A model generated the notes under the pieces. The model ran no database searches. It was not told where the DNA came from and worked only from the letters and a program-made list of their open reading frames with translations. This document shows, piece after piece, positions 1-8,858 of a stretch of 64,000 bases of DNA. Each line of letters starts with the position of its first letter. The stretch's first letter is position 1. The translations under genes were made by a program, and so were the position numbers. Source of the DNA: Helicobacter didelphidarum (GTDB lineage: Bacteria > Campylobacterota > Campylobacteria > Campylobacterales > Helicobacteraceae). The DNA lies in contig NZ_NXLQ01000003.1 in assembly GCF_003364195.1 (NCBI RefSeq), positions 1 to 64,000 on the forward strand, read 5' to 3'.

Positions 1-570
1 ACATGTGCCACTGATAGCCTTACCATTCTCAAAAGTAATACTAAAACGCAATGAGCCATCTTTGTGATACCATTTCCACATACCATCTGCTTCGTGATTT
101 TTATATGGAAATTCACCTTCAAGCCGTCCATTATCATAATACCATTTCACTACACCATCTAAGCTATCATTCTTATGTGGCATTTCTTCTCTAAGCCTCC
201 CATTTTCGTGATATGTTTTAGCTACGCCGTGTATCTCGCCATCTTTATGTGGTATTTCTAGCTCTAGCTTCCCATTCTCATAATATTGCCTCTCGATACC
301 ATCAAATTTACCATTTTTGAATGAAATCTCATTGAGAATATTCCCATTTTTGCCATATATTTTCTTTGTGCCTTCCAACATACTATCTTTAAATGGTATT
401 TCAATAGAAAGATTGCCATTTGCATAATATTCTCGTTCCGCACAGCCTTTGATTCTATCCTCATTAGTCTTGCACTCGGGAAGATTAGATTCTATGTTTG
501 TAGAATCTGCAAAAGCCGCCCCATTTAAGCTTATCATCGCATATAATGCTATAAATGCTAGTTTTTTCAT
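1..570 (-). CDS. MORN/YwqK-repeat exported protein, partial (3' end outside window)
   Basis: Reading minus from the ATG at 568-570, the frame stays open for 190 codons to base 1, so the C terminus lies outside the window. The start is preceded by AAGGA (TTAAGGATTTAAAT-ATG). The first 22 residues form a Sec signal peptide ending in AFA, with no lipobox cysteine, unlike most of its paralogues downstream. It is followed by the family linker (LPEC, then GC) and about six 24-residue MORN_2/YwqK-type repeats of the form G-x2-K-x-Y-Y-x-N-G-x-L-x3-P-Y-K, and the start of the family C-terminal cap (SLRFSITFENGKAISG). It is the first of seven tandem paralogues on this strand. YwqK-type repeats are often auto-labelled 'antitoxin', but no toxin partner is visible, and I assign no function beyond exported repeat protein. 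Confidence 0.8.
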   Translation of the reverse strand, partial: MKKLAFIALYAMISLNGAAFADSTNIESNLPECKTNEDRIKGCAEREYYANGNLSIEIPFKDSMLEGTKKIYGKNGNILNEISFKNGKFDGIERQYYENGKLELEIPHKDGEIHGVAKTYHENGRLREEMPHKNDSLDGVVKWYYDNGRLEGEFPYKNHEADGMWKWYHKDGSLRFSITFENGKAISGTC

Positions 571-605
571 ATTTAAATCCTTAATTATTTAGCTTAATCA
601 TCTCT

Positions 606-1631
606 CTAATCACACCCAAGCACGCTTATATCCCGCCCATTAAACTCGCTTAGTTTTTGAGCATCTATCTCTTTGCCATTGCTACATGTGCCACTGATAG
701 CCTTACCATTCTCAAAAGTAATACTAAAACGCAATGAGCCATCTTTGTGATACCATTTCCACATACCATCTGCTTCGTGATTTTTATATGGAAATTCACC
801 TTCAAGCCGTCCATTATCATAATACTCTTTCTCTATACCATTTTTTTTGCCATCTTTGTATGAAGTTTCTCTCCAAAGTTTGCGACTTTCATAATATGAT
901 TTCACTATACCATTTTTGAGTTTCCCTGATTTATCATAAAATGTTCTACTGATAAATGCATCATCTTTATACAAGCTCTCTTTTCTTTCGCCATTTTCAT
1001 AATGCTCTTTCGTTATACCATTTTTCTTGTCATCTTTGTATGGAATTTCCCACTTAAGTTTCCCATTTTTACCATATAATTTCTCTATACCCTCTATCTT
1101 GCCATCTTTGTATGGAGTTTCTCTCCAAAGATTCCCATTTTCATAATATCTTTTCTCTATACCATTTTTTTCGTCATCTTTGTATGGAGTTTCTCTCCGA
1201 AGATTCCCATTTTCATCATATCCTTTCTCTATACCCTCTATCTTGCCATCTTTGTATGGAGTTTCCCGCTCAAGATTCCCATTTTCATCATACCATTTCC
1301 CTATACCATTTTTTTCGTCATCTTTATATGGAATTTCTCTCCTAAGATTCCCATTTTCATAATACTCTTTCTCTATACCCTCTATCTTGCCATTTTTGTA
1401 TGGAGTTTCCCACATAAGATTCCCATTAAAATAATACTCTTTCTCTATACCATTTTTTTCGTCATCTTTGTATGGAATTTCCCACATAAGATTCCCATTA
1501 TAATAATAGGCTCTCTCCATACAACCCTTTATCTTATCCTCATTATTTTTACATTCGGGGAGATTTGCTCCACAACCCACAAAATACACGCTTATCATCG
1601 CACACAATGCTATAAATGCTAGTTTTTTCAT
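606..1631 (-). CDS. MORN/YwqK-repeat lipoprotein
   Basis: A 341-residue protein with a lipoprotein-type signal sequence: MKK start, hydrophobic core, then VGC at residues 18-20, so it is probably lipidated at Cys20. After the linker motif LPEC-x(n)-GC it carries about eleven 24-residue repeats (GIEK-x-YYENGNL-x2-ETPYKDGK type). The linkers between repeats alternate between DDEKN and DGKIE forms. One irregular unit, ERKESLYKDDAF...SGKLKN, also occurs in two other paralogues (once at 4567-5424, twice at 3068-4519), which suggests exchange of modules. The C-terminal cap is SLRFSITFENGKAISGTCSNGKE and the protein ends in CD. The RBS AAAGGAG lies 4 nt before the ATG at 1631. Repeats of this kind form beta-hairpin stacks in MORN_2 proteins; the ligand or partner is unknown. 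Confidence 0.85.
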   Translation of the reverse strand: MKKLAFIALCAMISVYFVGCGANLPECKNNEDKIKGCMERAYYYNGNLMWEIPYKDDEKNGIEKEYYFNGNLMWETPYKNGKIEGIEKEYYENGNLRREIPYKDDEKNGIGKWYDENGNLERETPYKDGKIEGIEKGYDENGNLRRETPYKDDEKNGIEKRYYENGNLWRETPYKDGKIEGIEKLYGKNGKLKWEIPYKDDKKNGITKEHYENGERKESLYKDDAFISRTFYDKSGKLKNGIVKSYYESRKLWRETSYKDGKKNGIEKEYYDNGRLEGEFPYKNHEADGMWKWYHKDGSLRFSITFENGKAISGTCSNGKEIDAQKLSEFNGRDISVLGCD

Positions 1632-1640
1632 ATTACTCCT

Positions 1641-3020
1641 TTAATTTAATTGCTTTTCGCAATAAAGTTCAAGTGTGCGGGACCTTGTAAATTCCTCATG
1701 CTCACGCAATTTTTCAGAACCTATTGTTCTGCCATTGCCACATGTGCCACTGATAGCCTTATCATTCTCAAAAGTAATACTAAAACGCAATGAGCCATCT
1801 TCGCCATAGTATTTCTCTATACCCTCTCTCTTGTCATCTTTGTATGGAATTTCCCTCAAAAGATTCCCATTTTCATGATACTCTTTCTTTATACCCTCTA
1901 TCTTGCCATCTTTGTATGGAGTTTTTCTCCAAAGTTTGCCATTTATATGATATATTTTCGCTATACCATTTTTCTCGTCATCTTTGTATGGCATTTCTAG
2001 CTCTAGCTTCCCATTCTCATAATATTGCCTCTCGATACCATCAAATTTACCATTTTTGAATGGAATCTCATTGAGAATATTCCCATTTTCACCATATATT
2101 TTCTTTATACCATTTTTCTCGTCATCTTTGTATGGAGTTTCTATCCAAAGTTTGCCACTTTCATAATATGATTTCTCTATACCATCTACCTTGTCATCTT
2201 TGTATGGAGTTTCCCTCAAAAGATTCCCATTTTCATCATATCCTTTCTCTATACCATTTTTTTCGTCATCTTTGTATGGAGTTTCTCTCCAAAGTTTCCC
2301 ATTTTCATGATAAAATTTCTCTACCCCATCTCTCTTGCCATCTTTGTATGGAATTTCTCTCCAAAGATTCCCATTTTCATAATATGTTTTTTCTATACCC
2401 TCTCTCTTGCCATCTTTATATGGAGTTTCTATCCAAAGATTCCCATTTGCATAATACCATTTCTCTACCCCATCTTTTTTGCCATCTTTGTATGGAGTTT
2501 CCCATCTAAGATTCCCATTTTCATTATATATTTTTGTTACTCCATCTCTTTTGCTATTTTTGTATGGGATTTTAGCTTTAAGCTTTCCATTTGTATGATA
2601 TGCTCTCTCTACCCCTTGTATCTTACCATTTTTAGATTCCACCTCATAGGCAAGATTCCCATTATCATAGTATTCTTTCATCACTCCATTTTTAGGATTT
2701 CCTTGCATATCAAAGCATAGAGTTGCACTCACTGGGATAGAATCCACGACTTTACTTTCACATAGAGTATGCCCATAAAGATAACTCCTACCTATACCAT
2801 TTGCTTCACCATTTTTTATTGGAGTTTCTGTTCGAGATTTCCCACTCTCATCACTTGCTATCAATAGGCAACCATTAATTCTATCCTCATCATTTTTACA
2901 CTCTGGGAGATGACTATAATCCTCGCTTGATGGAGTAGGGATAGAATCCTCATTTATCCCACAACCCACAAAATACACGCTTATCATCGCACACAATGCT
3001 ATAAATGCTAGTTTTTTCAT
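1641..3020 (-). CDS. MORN/YwqK-repeat lipoprotein with extended N-terminal module
   Basis: 459 residues. The signal peptide is nearly identical to that of the neighbouring paralogues, with VGC at residues 18-20. It then has an S/P-rich linker (SIPTPSSEDYSHLPEC), an atypical module of about 90 residues with two cysteines (HTLCESKVVDSIPVSATLCF), and about a dozen 24-residue repeats before the SLRFSITFEN cap. The N-terminal 200 residues are almost the same as in the gene at 5948-7099, in protein and in DNA, pointing to a recent duplication. It shares the strand and direction of the rest of the family, with 36 nt between its start and the paralogue upstream at 3068. The function is unknown; outer-membrane or inner-membrane anchoring is inferred from the lipobox. 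Confidence 0.85.
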   Translation of the reverse strand: MKKLAFIALCAMISVYFVGCGINEDSIPTPSSEDYSHLPECKNDEDRINGCLLIASDESGKSRTETPIKNGEANGIGRSYLYGHTLCESKVVDSIPVSATLCFDMQGNPKNGVMKEYYDNGNLAYEVESKNGKIQGVERAYHTNGKLKAKIPYKNSKRDGVTKIYNENGNLRWETPYKDGKKDGVEKWYYANGNLWIETPYKDGKREGIEKTYYENGNLWREIPYKDGKRDGVEKFYHENGKLWRETPYKDDEKNGIEKGYDENGNLLRETPYKDDKVDGIEKSYYESGKLWIETPYKDDEKNGIKKIYGENGNILNEIPFKNGKFDGIERQYYENGKLELEMPYKDDEKNGIAKIYHINGKLWRKTPYKDGKIEGIKKEYHENGNLLREIPYKDDKREGIEKYYGEDGSLRFSITFENDKAISGTCGNGRTIGSEKLREHEEFTRSRTLELYCEKQLN

Positions 3021-3067
3021 ATTTGCTTATCCTTTTATCATTCCATCAATTATCTGCATAGCACAGC

Positions 3068-4519
3068 TTACTGATTCTCATGATCTTTGAGTTCCTCATC
3101 AGTCAATATCCTGTCATCTATTGCCTTGCCATCTTTGTATGGAGTTTCCCTCAAAAGATTCCCATTTTCATAATACTCTTTCTTTATGCCCTCTATCTTG
3201 CCATCTTTGTATGGAGTTTCATACTTAAGATTCCCATTAGAATAATATATTTTCTCTATACCATCTTTTTTATCATTTTTATATGAAGTTTCTCTCCAAA
3301 GTTTGCCATTCTCATAATACTCTTTCTCTATACCATTTTTTTTGCCATTTTTGTATGGAGTTTCTAGCTCTAGCTTCCCATTCTCATAATATACTTTCTC
3401 TATACCCTCTATCTTGCCATCTTTGTATGGAGTTTTTCTCCAAAGTTTGCCATTTATATGATATGTTTTCTCTATACCATCTGCCTTGTCATCTTTGTAT
3501 GGAGTTTCCCTCAAAAGATTCCTATTCTCATAATAGCTTTTCTCTATACCATCTTTTTTGCTATTTTTGTATGGAGTTTCTGTTCGAAGATTCCCTTGCG
3601 TACTATACTCTTTCTCTATACCATTTTTCTTGCCATCTTTATATGGAGTTTCTATTGAAAGTTCCCCATTTTCATGATATATTTTATGTGCATCATTTTT
3701 GAGTTTCCCTGATTTATCATAAAATGTTGCACTGATAAATACATCATCTTTATACAAGCTCTCTTTTCTTTCGCCATTTTCATAATATACTTTCTCTATA
3801 CCATTTTTCTTGCCATCTTTATATGAAACTTCCCACTCAAGTTTCCCATTTTCATCATAGTATTTCTTTATACCATTTTGCTTGTCATCTTTATATGAAA
3901 CTTCCCACTTAAGTTTCCCATTTTCATCATAGTATTTCCCTATACCCTCTATCTTGTTATCTTTGTATGGAATTTCCCTCAAAAGATTCCCATTTTTATC
4001 ATATATTTTCTCTATACCCTCTATCTTGCCATCTTTATATGGAGTTTCATACTTGTTATACATATCATAATAGCTATACACACCATTTTTGAGTTTCCCT
4101 GATTTATCATAAAATGTTTTACTGATAAATACATCATCTTTATACAAGCTCTCTTTTCTTTCGCCATCTTCATAATATACTTTCTCTATACCATTTTTCT
4201 TGCCATCTTTATATGAAGTTTCTCTTGAAAGTTCCCCATTTTCATCATATCTTTTCTCTATACCATTTTTTTCGTCATTTTTGTATGGAGTTTCTTTCTG
4301 AAGATTCCCATTCTCATAATACTCTTTCTCTATACCCTCTATCTTGCCATCTTTATATGGAGCTTCCCACCTAAGCTTCCCATTAGAATAATAATAGCCT
4401 CTCTTCATACAACCCTTTATCTTATCCTCTTCATTTTGACACTCGGGGAGATTTGCTCCACAGCCTATAAAATACACGCTTATCATCGCACACAATGCTA
4501 TAAATGCCAACTTTTTCAT
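3068..4519 (-). CDS. MORN/YwqK-repeat lipoprotein, longest family member
   Basis: 483 residues. The lipobox is IGC at residues 18-20, followed by the linker LPECQNEEDKIKGC and roughly eighteen 24-residue repeats. It contains two copies of the irregular NGERKESLYKDDVF...SGKLKN unit, so part of the gene has probably been duplicated internally. Its C terminus differs from the SLRFSITFEN-cap members: the last repeat runs straight into a short polar tail (ILTDEELKDHENQ), which it shares in part with the gene at 4567-5424 (ILTDKELKYYENR). The family therefore has at least two C-terminal types. The spacer at its start (4512-4570) repeats the spacer at 3013-3071. Confidence 0.85.
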   Translation of the reverse strand: MKKLAFIALCAMISVYFIGCGANLPECQNEEDKIKGCMKRGYYYSNGKLRWEAPYKDGKIEGIEKEYYENGNLQKETPYKNDEKNGIEKRYDENGELSRETSYKDGKKNGIEKVYYEDGERKESLYKDDVFISKTFYDKSGKLKNGVYSYYDMYNKYETPYKDGKIEGIEKIYDKNGNLLREIPYKDNKIEGIGKYYDENGKLKWEVSYKDDKQNGIKKYYDENGKLEWEVSYKDGKKNGIEKVYYENGERKESLYKDDVFISATFYDKSGKLKNDAHKIYHENGELSIETPYKDGKKNGIEKEYSTQGNLRTETPYKNSKKDGIEKSYYENRNLLRETPYKDDKADGIEKTYHINGKLWRKTPYKDGKIEGIEKVYYENGKLELETPYKNGKKNGIEKEYYENGKLWRETSYKNDKKDGIEKIYYSNGNLKYETPYKDGKIEGIKKEYYENGNLLRETPYKDGKAIDDRILTDEELKDHENQ

Positions 4520-4566
4520 ATTTGCTTATCCTTTTATCATTCCATCAATTATCTGCATAGCACAGC

Positions 4567-5424
4567 TTACCGATTCTCATAATATTTGAGTTCCTTATCG
4601 GTCAATATCCTGCCACCGCTAATTTTACCACTTATTGCCTTGCCATTTTCATACACGATACTAAGAAACAATGGGCCATCTTCGTTATAGTATTTCTCTA
4701 TACCCTCTCTCTTGTCATCTTTGTATGGAGTTTCCCACTCAAGATTCCCATTTTTATAATACCATTTCTCTACCCCATCTTTTTTACCATTTTTGTATGG
4801 AATTTCTCTCCAAAGATTCCCATTATCATAATACCATTTCACTATACCATTTTTGAGTTTCCCTAATTCATCATAAAGTGTTTCACTGATAAATACATCA
4901 TCTTTATACAAGCTCTCTTTTCTTTCGCCATTTTCATCATAGTATTTCTCTATACCATTTTTCTTGCCATCTTTATATGAAGTTTCTATTGAAAGTTCCC
5001 CATTTTCACGATATAATTTCGCTATACCCTCTATCTTGCCATCTTTGTATGGATCTTCTCTCCAAAGATTCCCATTTTCATAATATAATTTCTCTATACC
5101 CTCTCTCTTGTCATCTTTGTATGGAGTTTCCCACTCAAGATTCCCATTATCATAATATACTTTCTCTATACCATTTTCTTTGCCATTTTTGTATGGAGTT
5201 TCCCGCTTAAGATTCCCATTATCATAATACCATTTCTCTATACCATTTTCTTTGCCATTTTTGTATGGAGTTTCCCGCTTAAGATTCCCATCAAAATAAT
5301 AGGCTCTCTCCATACAACCCTTTATCTTATCCTCTTCATTTTGACACTCGGGAAGATTTGCTCCACAGCCTATAAAATACACGCTTATCATCGCATATAA
5401 TGCTATAAATGCTAGTTTTTTCAT
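4567..5424 (-). CDS. MORN/YwqK-repeat lipoprotein
   Basis: 285 residues with the family signal peptide (IGC lipobox, residues 18-20), the LPECQNEEDKIKGC linker and about nine repeats. It includes one irregular NGERKESLYKDD...LGKLKN unit. The tail is SGGRILTDKELKYYENR, the second C-terminal type of the family. The ATG at 5424 is preceded by AAGGATTTAAAT, identical to the start region of the gene at 1-570. The block spanning this start and the end of the next gene (5383-5468) is an 86-nt exact copy of 529-614. Confidence 0.85.
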   Translation of the reverse strand: MKKLAFIALYAMISVYFIGCGANLPECQNEEDKIKGCMERAYYFDGNLKRETPYKNGKENGIEKWYYDNGNLKRETPYKNGKENGIEKVYYDNGNLEWETPYKDDKREGIEKLYYENGNLWREDPYKDGKIEGIAKLYRENGELSIETSYKDGKKNGIEKYYDENGERKESLYKDDVFISETLYDELGKLKNGIVKWYYDNGNLWREIPYKNGKKDGVEKWYYKNGNLEWETPYKDDKREGIEKYYNEDGPLFLSIVYENGKAISGKISGGRILTDKELKYYENR

Positions 5425-5459
5425 ATTTAAATCCTTAATTATTTAGCTTAATCATCTCT

Positions 5460-5918
5460 CTAATCACAGCCAAGTCTGCTCTTATCCAGCCTCCAAAGCT
5501 CCCTGAGTTTTTGAGAATCTATTGTCTTGCCATTACCACATTTACCACTGATAGCCTTACCATTCTCAAAAGTAATACTAAAACGCAATGAGCCATCTTC
5601 GCCATAGCGTTTCTCTACACCATCTCTCTTGTCATCTTTGTATGGAATTTCCCTCAAAAGATTCCCATTTTCATGATACTCTTTCTTTATACCCTCTATC
5701 TTGCCATCTTTGTATGGAATTTCCCTCAAAAGATTCCCATTAGAATAATAGACTCTCTCCATGCAACCCTTTATCTTATCCTCATTATTTTTACACTCTG
5801 GCGAATGGCTAGAATCTCCGCTTGATTTTATAGAATCTACTACTACGCCACTTGTATAACCCACAGATTGCAAACTCAATGCACCAAATATCATTATAAA
5901 TGCTATTTTTTTCATCAT
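5460..5918 (-). CDS. Short MORN/YwqK-repeat exported protein
   Basis: 152 residues, the smallest complete member of the array. The first 22 or so residues form a signal peptide but lack a lipobox cysteine, so the product is probably released into the periplasm or beyond rather than lipidated. A linker (SHSPECKNNEDKIKGC), only about three 24-residue repeats and the SLRFSITFENGKAISGKCGNGK cap follow. Two adjacent ATG codons (5918 and 5915) could start it; the difference is one Met. It may be a reduced copy produced by deletion of repeats, since its ends match those of longer members. Confidence 0.8.
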   Translation of the reverse strand: MMKKIAFIMIFGALSLQSVGYTSGVVVDSIKSSGDSSHSPECKNNEDKIKGCMERVYYSNGNLLREIPYKDGKIEGIKKEYHENGNLLREIPYKDDKRDGVEKRYGEDGSLRFSITFENGKAISGKCGNGKTIDSQKLRELWRLDKSRLGCD

Positions 5919-5947
5919 TCAATCCTTGTATTTATAGATATTATCCT

Positions 5948-7099
5948 TTAATCACAATCAATCTTGGTCATATCCAAACGCCCTTTTTCTTCAAATCTAC
6001 GCAAATAATTAGAATCTATCTCTTTGCCATCACTACATACACCACTGACAATTTTATTGTTTTCAAAAGTGAGACTGAAGTGCAATGAGCCATCTTCGCG
6101 ATACCTCTTTATCTTACCCACTATCTTGTTGTTTCTATATAGTGCCTCACTATTAAGATTGCCATTTTCCCAATACAATCTAAATACCCCATCTATCCCA
6201 TCATTTTTATATGGAGTTTCTGCTTTAAGATTCCCGCTTTGATAATAGCTCCGCTCCACACAGCCTTTTATTTTATCCTCATTGTTTTTGCACTCTGGGA
6301 GATGGCTATAATCCTCGCTTGATGGAGTAGGGCTAGAATCTGCATTACTAGAATCTTGCGTGCTAGAATCTAATGAGCCATCTTCGCGATACCATTTCGT
6401 TTTGCCATCTTTTATGCCATCTTTGTATGGAGTTTCTATCCAAAGATTCCCATTCTCATAATACCATTTCTCTACCCCATCTTTTTTACCATCTTTGTGT
6501 GGAGTTTCCCACATAAGATTCCCATTCTCATAATACCATTTCCCTACCCCATCTTTTTTACCATCTTTGTATGGAGTTTCCCATCTAAGATTCCCATTTT
6601 CATTATATATTTTTGTTACTCCATCTCTTTTGCTATTTTTGTATGGGATTTTAGCTTTAAGCTTTCCATTTGTATGATATGCTCTCTCTACCCCTTGTAT
6701 CCTACCATTTTTAAATTCCACCTCATAGGCAAGATTTCCATTTTCATGGTATTCTTTAACGACCCCATTTTTGGGATTTCCTCGCATATCAAAGCATAGA
6801 GTTGCACTCACTGGGATAGAATCCACGACTTTACTTTCACATAGAGTATGCCCATAAAGATAACTCCTAACTATACCATTTGCTTCACCATTTTTTATTG
6901 GAGTTTCTGTTCGAAATTTCTCACTCTCATCACTATATATCCACAGGCAACCATTAATTCTATCCTCATCATTTTTACACTCTGGGAGATGACTATAATC
7001 CTCGCTTGATGGAGTAGGGATAGAATCCTTATTTATCCCACAGCCTATAAAATACACGCTTATCATCGCACACAATGCTATAAATGCTAGTTTTTTCAT
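5948..7099 (-). CDS. MORN/YwqK-repeat lipoprotein, apparent fusion of two family units
   Basis: 383 residues. The first part (signal peptide with IGC, SIPTPSSEDYSHLPEC linker, two-Cys module, repeats) is nearly identical to the gene at 1641-3020. After a short Ser/Asp-rich linker (STQDSSNADSSPTPSS) at about residues 243-258, a second copy of the mature N terminus begins again with SSEDYSHLPEC...GC, without a signal peptide. More divergent repeats and a cap follow (SLHFSLTFEN), ending in CD. This is best read as two array genes joined in frame. It is the most upstream gene of the array as transcribed; the ATG at 7099 is preceded by AAGGACTGAAAT. Confidence 0.85.
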   Translation of the reverse strand: MKKLAFIALCAMISVYFIGCGINKDSIPTPSSEDYSHLPECKNDEDRINGCLWIYSDESEKFRTETPIKNGEANGIVRSYLYGHTLCESKVVDSIPVSATLCFDMRGNPKNGVVKEYHENGNLAYEVEFKNGRIQGVERAYHTNGKLKAKIPYKNSKRDGVTKIYNENGNLRWETPYKDGKKDGVGKWYYENGNLMWETPHKDGKKDGVEKWYYENGNLWIETPYKDGIKDGKTKWYREDGSLDSSTQDSSNADSSPTPSSEDYSHLPECKNNEDKIKGCVERSYYQSGNLKAETPYKNDGIDGVFRLYWENGNLNSEALYRNNKIVGKIKRYREDGSLHFSLTFENNKIVSGVCSDGKEIDSNYLRRFEEKGRLDMTKIDCD

Positions 7100-7171
7100 A
7101 TTTCAGTCCTTGATTCTCAAATATTTGCCAAACATATCCTAATGCGACTTGAGATGAGTGTCAAGAGTTTT

Positions 7172-7918
7172 TCACAATCGACATTCATAAATGAAATTTT
7201 CGCATTCATTATTGATAGCTTGTTCTTTTGCAAAAGAGGAGTATATCATAACTTTGTCAAATCCAATTTCTTTGAGGCATTGCTCCATTTCGCCAAGCTC
7301 ATAGAGATGTGTTTGAAAGTCCATATATTGACTTTCAAGCAATGTCGCACCATCATAGAGTTCATACACGCTGGGCGAAAATTGTGTCTTGCTTGTTGTA
7401 TCATAAAAATTTTTGGTTTTTGCTATCAAGTCATAGCCTTCTTGTGTCTTTACAGCAAGTGAGGGCTTATAATCTATGTCATCTTCACACTGACAAGCAA
7501 TCGTATCTACTGCAAAGACAAGCCTCCCGCCCGAAGTAAGCAAACCCTTCAGATGAGAGAGAATCTGTTTGCAGAGATTCATATCTGTAAAAAGCGAAAT
7601 CGAACCTGAAGGGATAAAAATATAATCAAATTGATGATAAAAAGTGTGGTGCATAATTTCGCCGTGAATGACATTGGCATTTGGAGCTTTTTGCCGCAAC
7701 CTCTCAAGCATTTCGCACGAATTATCAATACCCATAATATCAAATCCTCTTTGCAAAAAAGGAATAAGAAATCGCCCACTCCCGCACAATGGCTCTAGAA
7801 TCTTATCGCTTTTCTTCGCATAAGAAAGATAAAAATCTAGCTCATCACTCGGGGCTTTTTCGTGCAATATCTCATACATCTGTGTGCAAAGATTGCCATA
7901 ATAGTTTTGTTTATTCAT
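7172..7918 (-). CDS. Class I SAM-dependent methyltransferase
   Basis: 248 residues with a Rossmann-type methyltransferase fold. Motif I is ILEPLCGSGRFLIPFLQRG at about residues 40-58, followed by an acidic second strand (DIMGIDNSCEML) and the post-motif strand FDYIFIPSGSISLF. The region resembles small-molecule methyltransferases (Methyltransf_11/25 type); the substrate cannot be read from the sequence. It lies downstream of dprA on the same strand, with about 60 nt between, and just beyond the 5' end of the MORN array. Translation from the ATG at 7918 fits the domain boundary. Confidence 0.8.
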   Translation of the reverse strand: MNKQNYYGNLCTQMYEILHEKAPSDELDFYLSYAKKSDKILEPLCGSGRFLIPFLQRGFDIMGIDNSCEMLERLRQKAPNANVIHGEIMHHTFYHQFDYIFIPSGSISLFTDMNLCKQILSHLKGLLTSGGRLVFAVDTIACQCEDDIDYKPSLAVKTQEGYDLIAKTKNFYDTTSKTQFSPSVYELYDGATLLESQYMDFQTHLYELGEMEQCLKEIGFDKVMIYSSFAKEQAINNECENFIYECRL

Positions 7919-7979
7919 TGTATTATGTTTGTCCTATAAAATTATTTGTGATTCAAAAGTTTTTTATAATTTTTACATT

Positions 7980-8858
7980 TTAAATGATTCCAGAAGAACA
8001 AAGTACAATATAATGCCCTACTCTTTTTATTTTACCTTCTAGTTCGTATTCCAAAACTTTGTCGCCAAATTTCTCTAATGCGACATCAAAACTCCCATGA
8101 TTTTTTGCAAACTCAATCAATTCATCATGCTCAATCTCCATAGAATCTAATTTAAAATATTCTCGAGTTATTTGGAAAAAAGATTCTATATTATAAATAC
8201 ATCTCGCATGATTTTTATCAAGTAATTCCTGTGTGCCTAGACTCTCATTTAATCTATGTGGCAGGACAAATAAAGGTTTTCCCAATGCAACACTAAGATT
8301 TGCCGATGAGCTTGAACCACTTCGTATATCGGCTTGCGGGATAATAACTATATCGCTTAATGCGATAATAATGCGATTTCGTTCTAAGAAGCTATGCTTT
8401 CGTGGCATAAAATCATATTCATACTCACTTAAAACAAGTCCATTTGTGCGAATAAAGTCTAGAATCTTTGCACTTTCTTTTGGATAATTCATATTAACAC
8501 CTGAAGGTAACACAACAATACTTTTTTCTTTACTATTTTGATGTGCCACACTATCTACGCCAATTGCCCCACCACTTACAATTACACACCCCATAGATAC
8601 AAGTTCTGTGGCAAGGTATGAGCTATAATACTTCGTATATTGATTGGGTGTACGTGTACCAACAATGGCAACTTTTGGTTGCTTTAATAAATCAAGATTC
8701 CCTTGTGCAAAAATACCTTGAAAATCTTTATATAAATGCTTACTAGAAAGCTTTGCTTCTTTTGCAATTGTTCGGATATTTTGCAAAGTTTGGAGTGTAG
8801 ATTCTGATACATATTGTTGCAATATATCAGGAGTAAGAAAAGTTGCATCATTTGACAT
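7980..8858 (-). CDS. dprA: DNA-processing protein DprA (Smf)
   Basis: 292 residues, close to the usual length for epsilon-proteobacterial DprA. The Rossmann-like DprA core is clear: VAIVGTRTPNQYTKYYSS, then VSGGAIGVDSVAHQ (the family SGxAxGID motif), IVVLPSGVNMNYP, a SFLERNRIIIALSD stretch and ALGKPLFVLPH. In this family the protein binds incoming single-stranded DNA and loads RecA during natural transformation. The C-terminal segment (about residues 240-290) could be a small winged-helix domain. No other competence gene is adjacent, but comM/yifB lies 12 kb away. Confidence 0.92.
   Translation of the reverse strand: MSNDATFLTPDILQQYVSESTLQTLQNIRTIAKEAKLSSKHLYKDFQGIFAQGNLDLLKQPKVAIVGTRTPNQYTKYYSSYLATELVSMGCVIVSGGAIGVDSVAHQNSKEKSIVVLPSGVNMNYPKESAKILDFIRTNGLVLSEYEYDFMPRKHSFLERNRIIIALSDIVIIPQADIRSGSSSSANLSVALGKPLFVLPHRLNESLGTQELLDKNHARCIYNIESFFQITREYFKLDSMEIEHDELIEFAKNHGSFDVALEKFGDKVLEYELEGKIKRVGHYIVLCSSGII

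Larger units (their letters stand above)
1..7099 (-). repeat. Tandem paralogue array with 72-bp coding repeats
   Basis: The whole stretch is made of seven co-oriented genes whose coding DNA repeats with a 72-bp (24-codon) period; for example, the CTATACC element at 1085 recurs at 1157. Signal-peptide regions are near-identical between genes. Spacers are also copied: 529-614 equals 5383-5468 over 86 nt, and 3013-3071 equals 4512-4570 over 59 nt. This supports growth by unequal crossing-over or segmental duplication. Confidence 0.85.

Noticed and set aside
734-5210. Many plus-strand open frames of 60-139 codons opposite the MORN genes (rich in SLYHF, HLCMEF)
   Set aside because: They are antisense shadows of the 72-bp coding repeats, which keep all frames open; no RBS or independent homology.
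606-7099. Regular repeats that could suggest a CRISPR array or a DNA satellite
   Set aside because: The 72-bp units are in-frame coding repeats with no spacer-repeat structure.
1-7099. Toxin-antitoxin locus, as the YwqK family name implies
   Set aside because: No toxin gene is present, and the products are exported lipoproteins.
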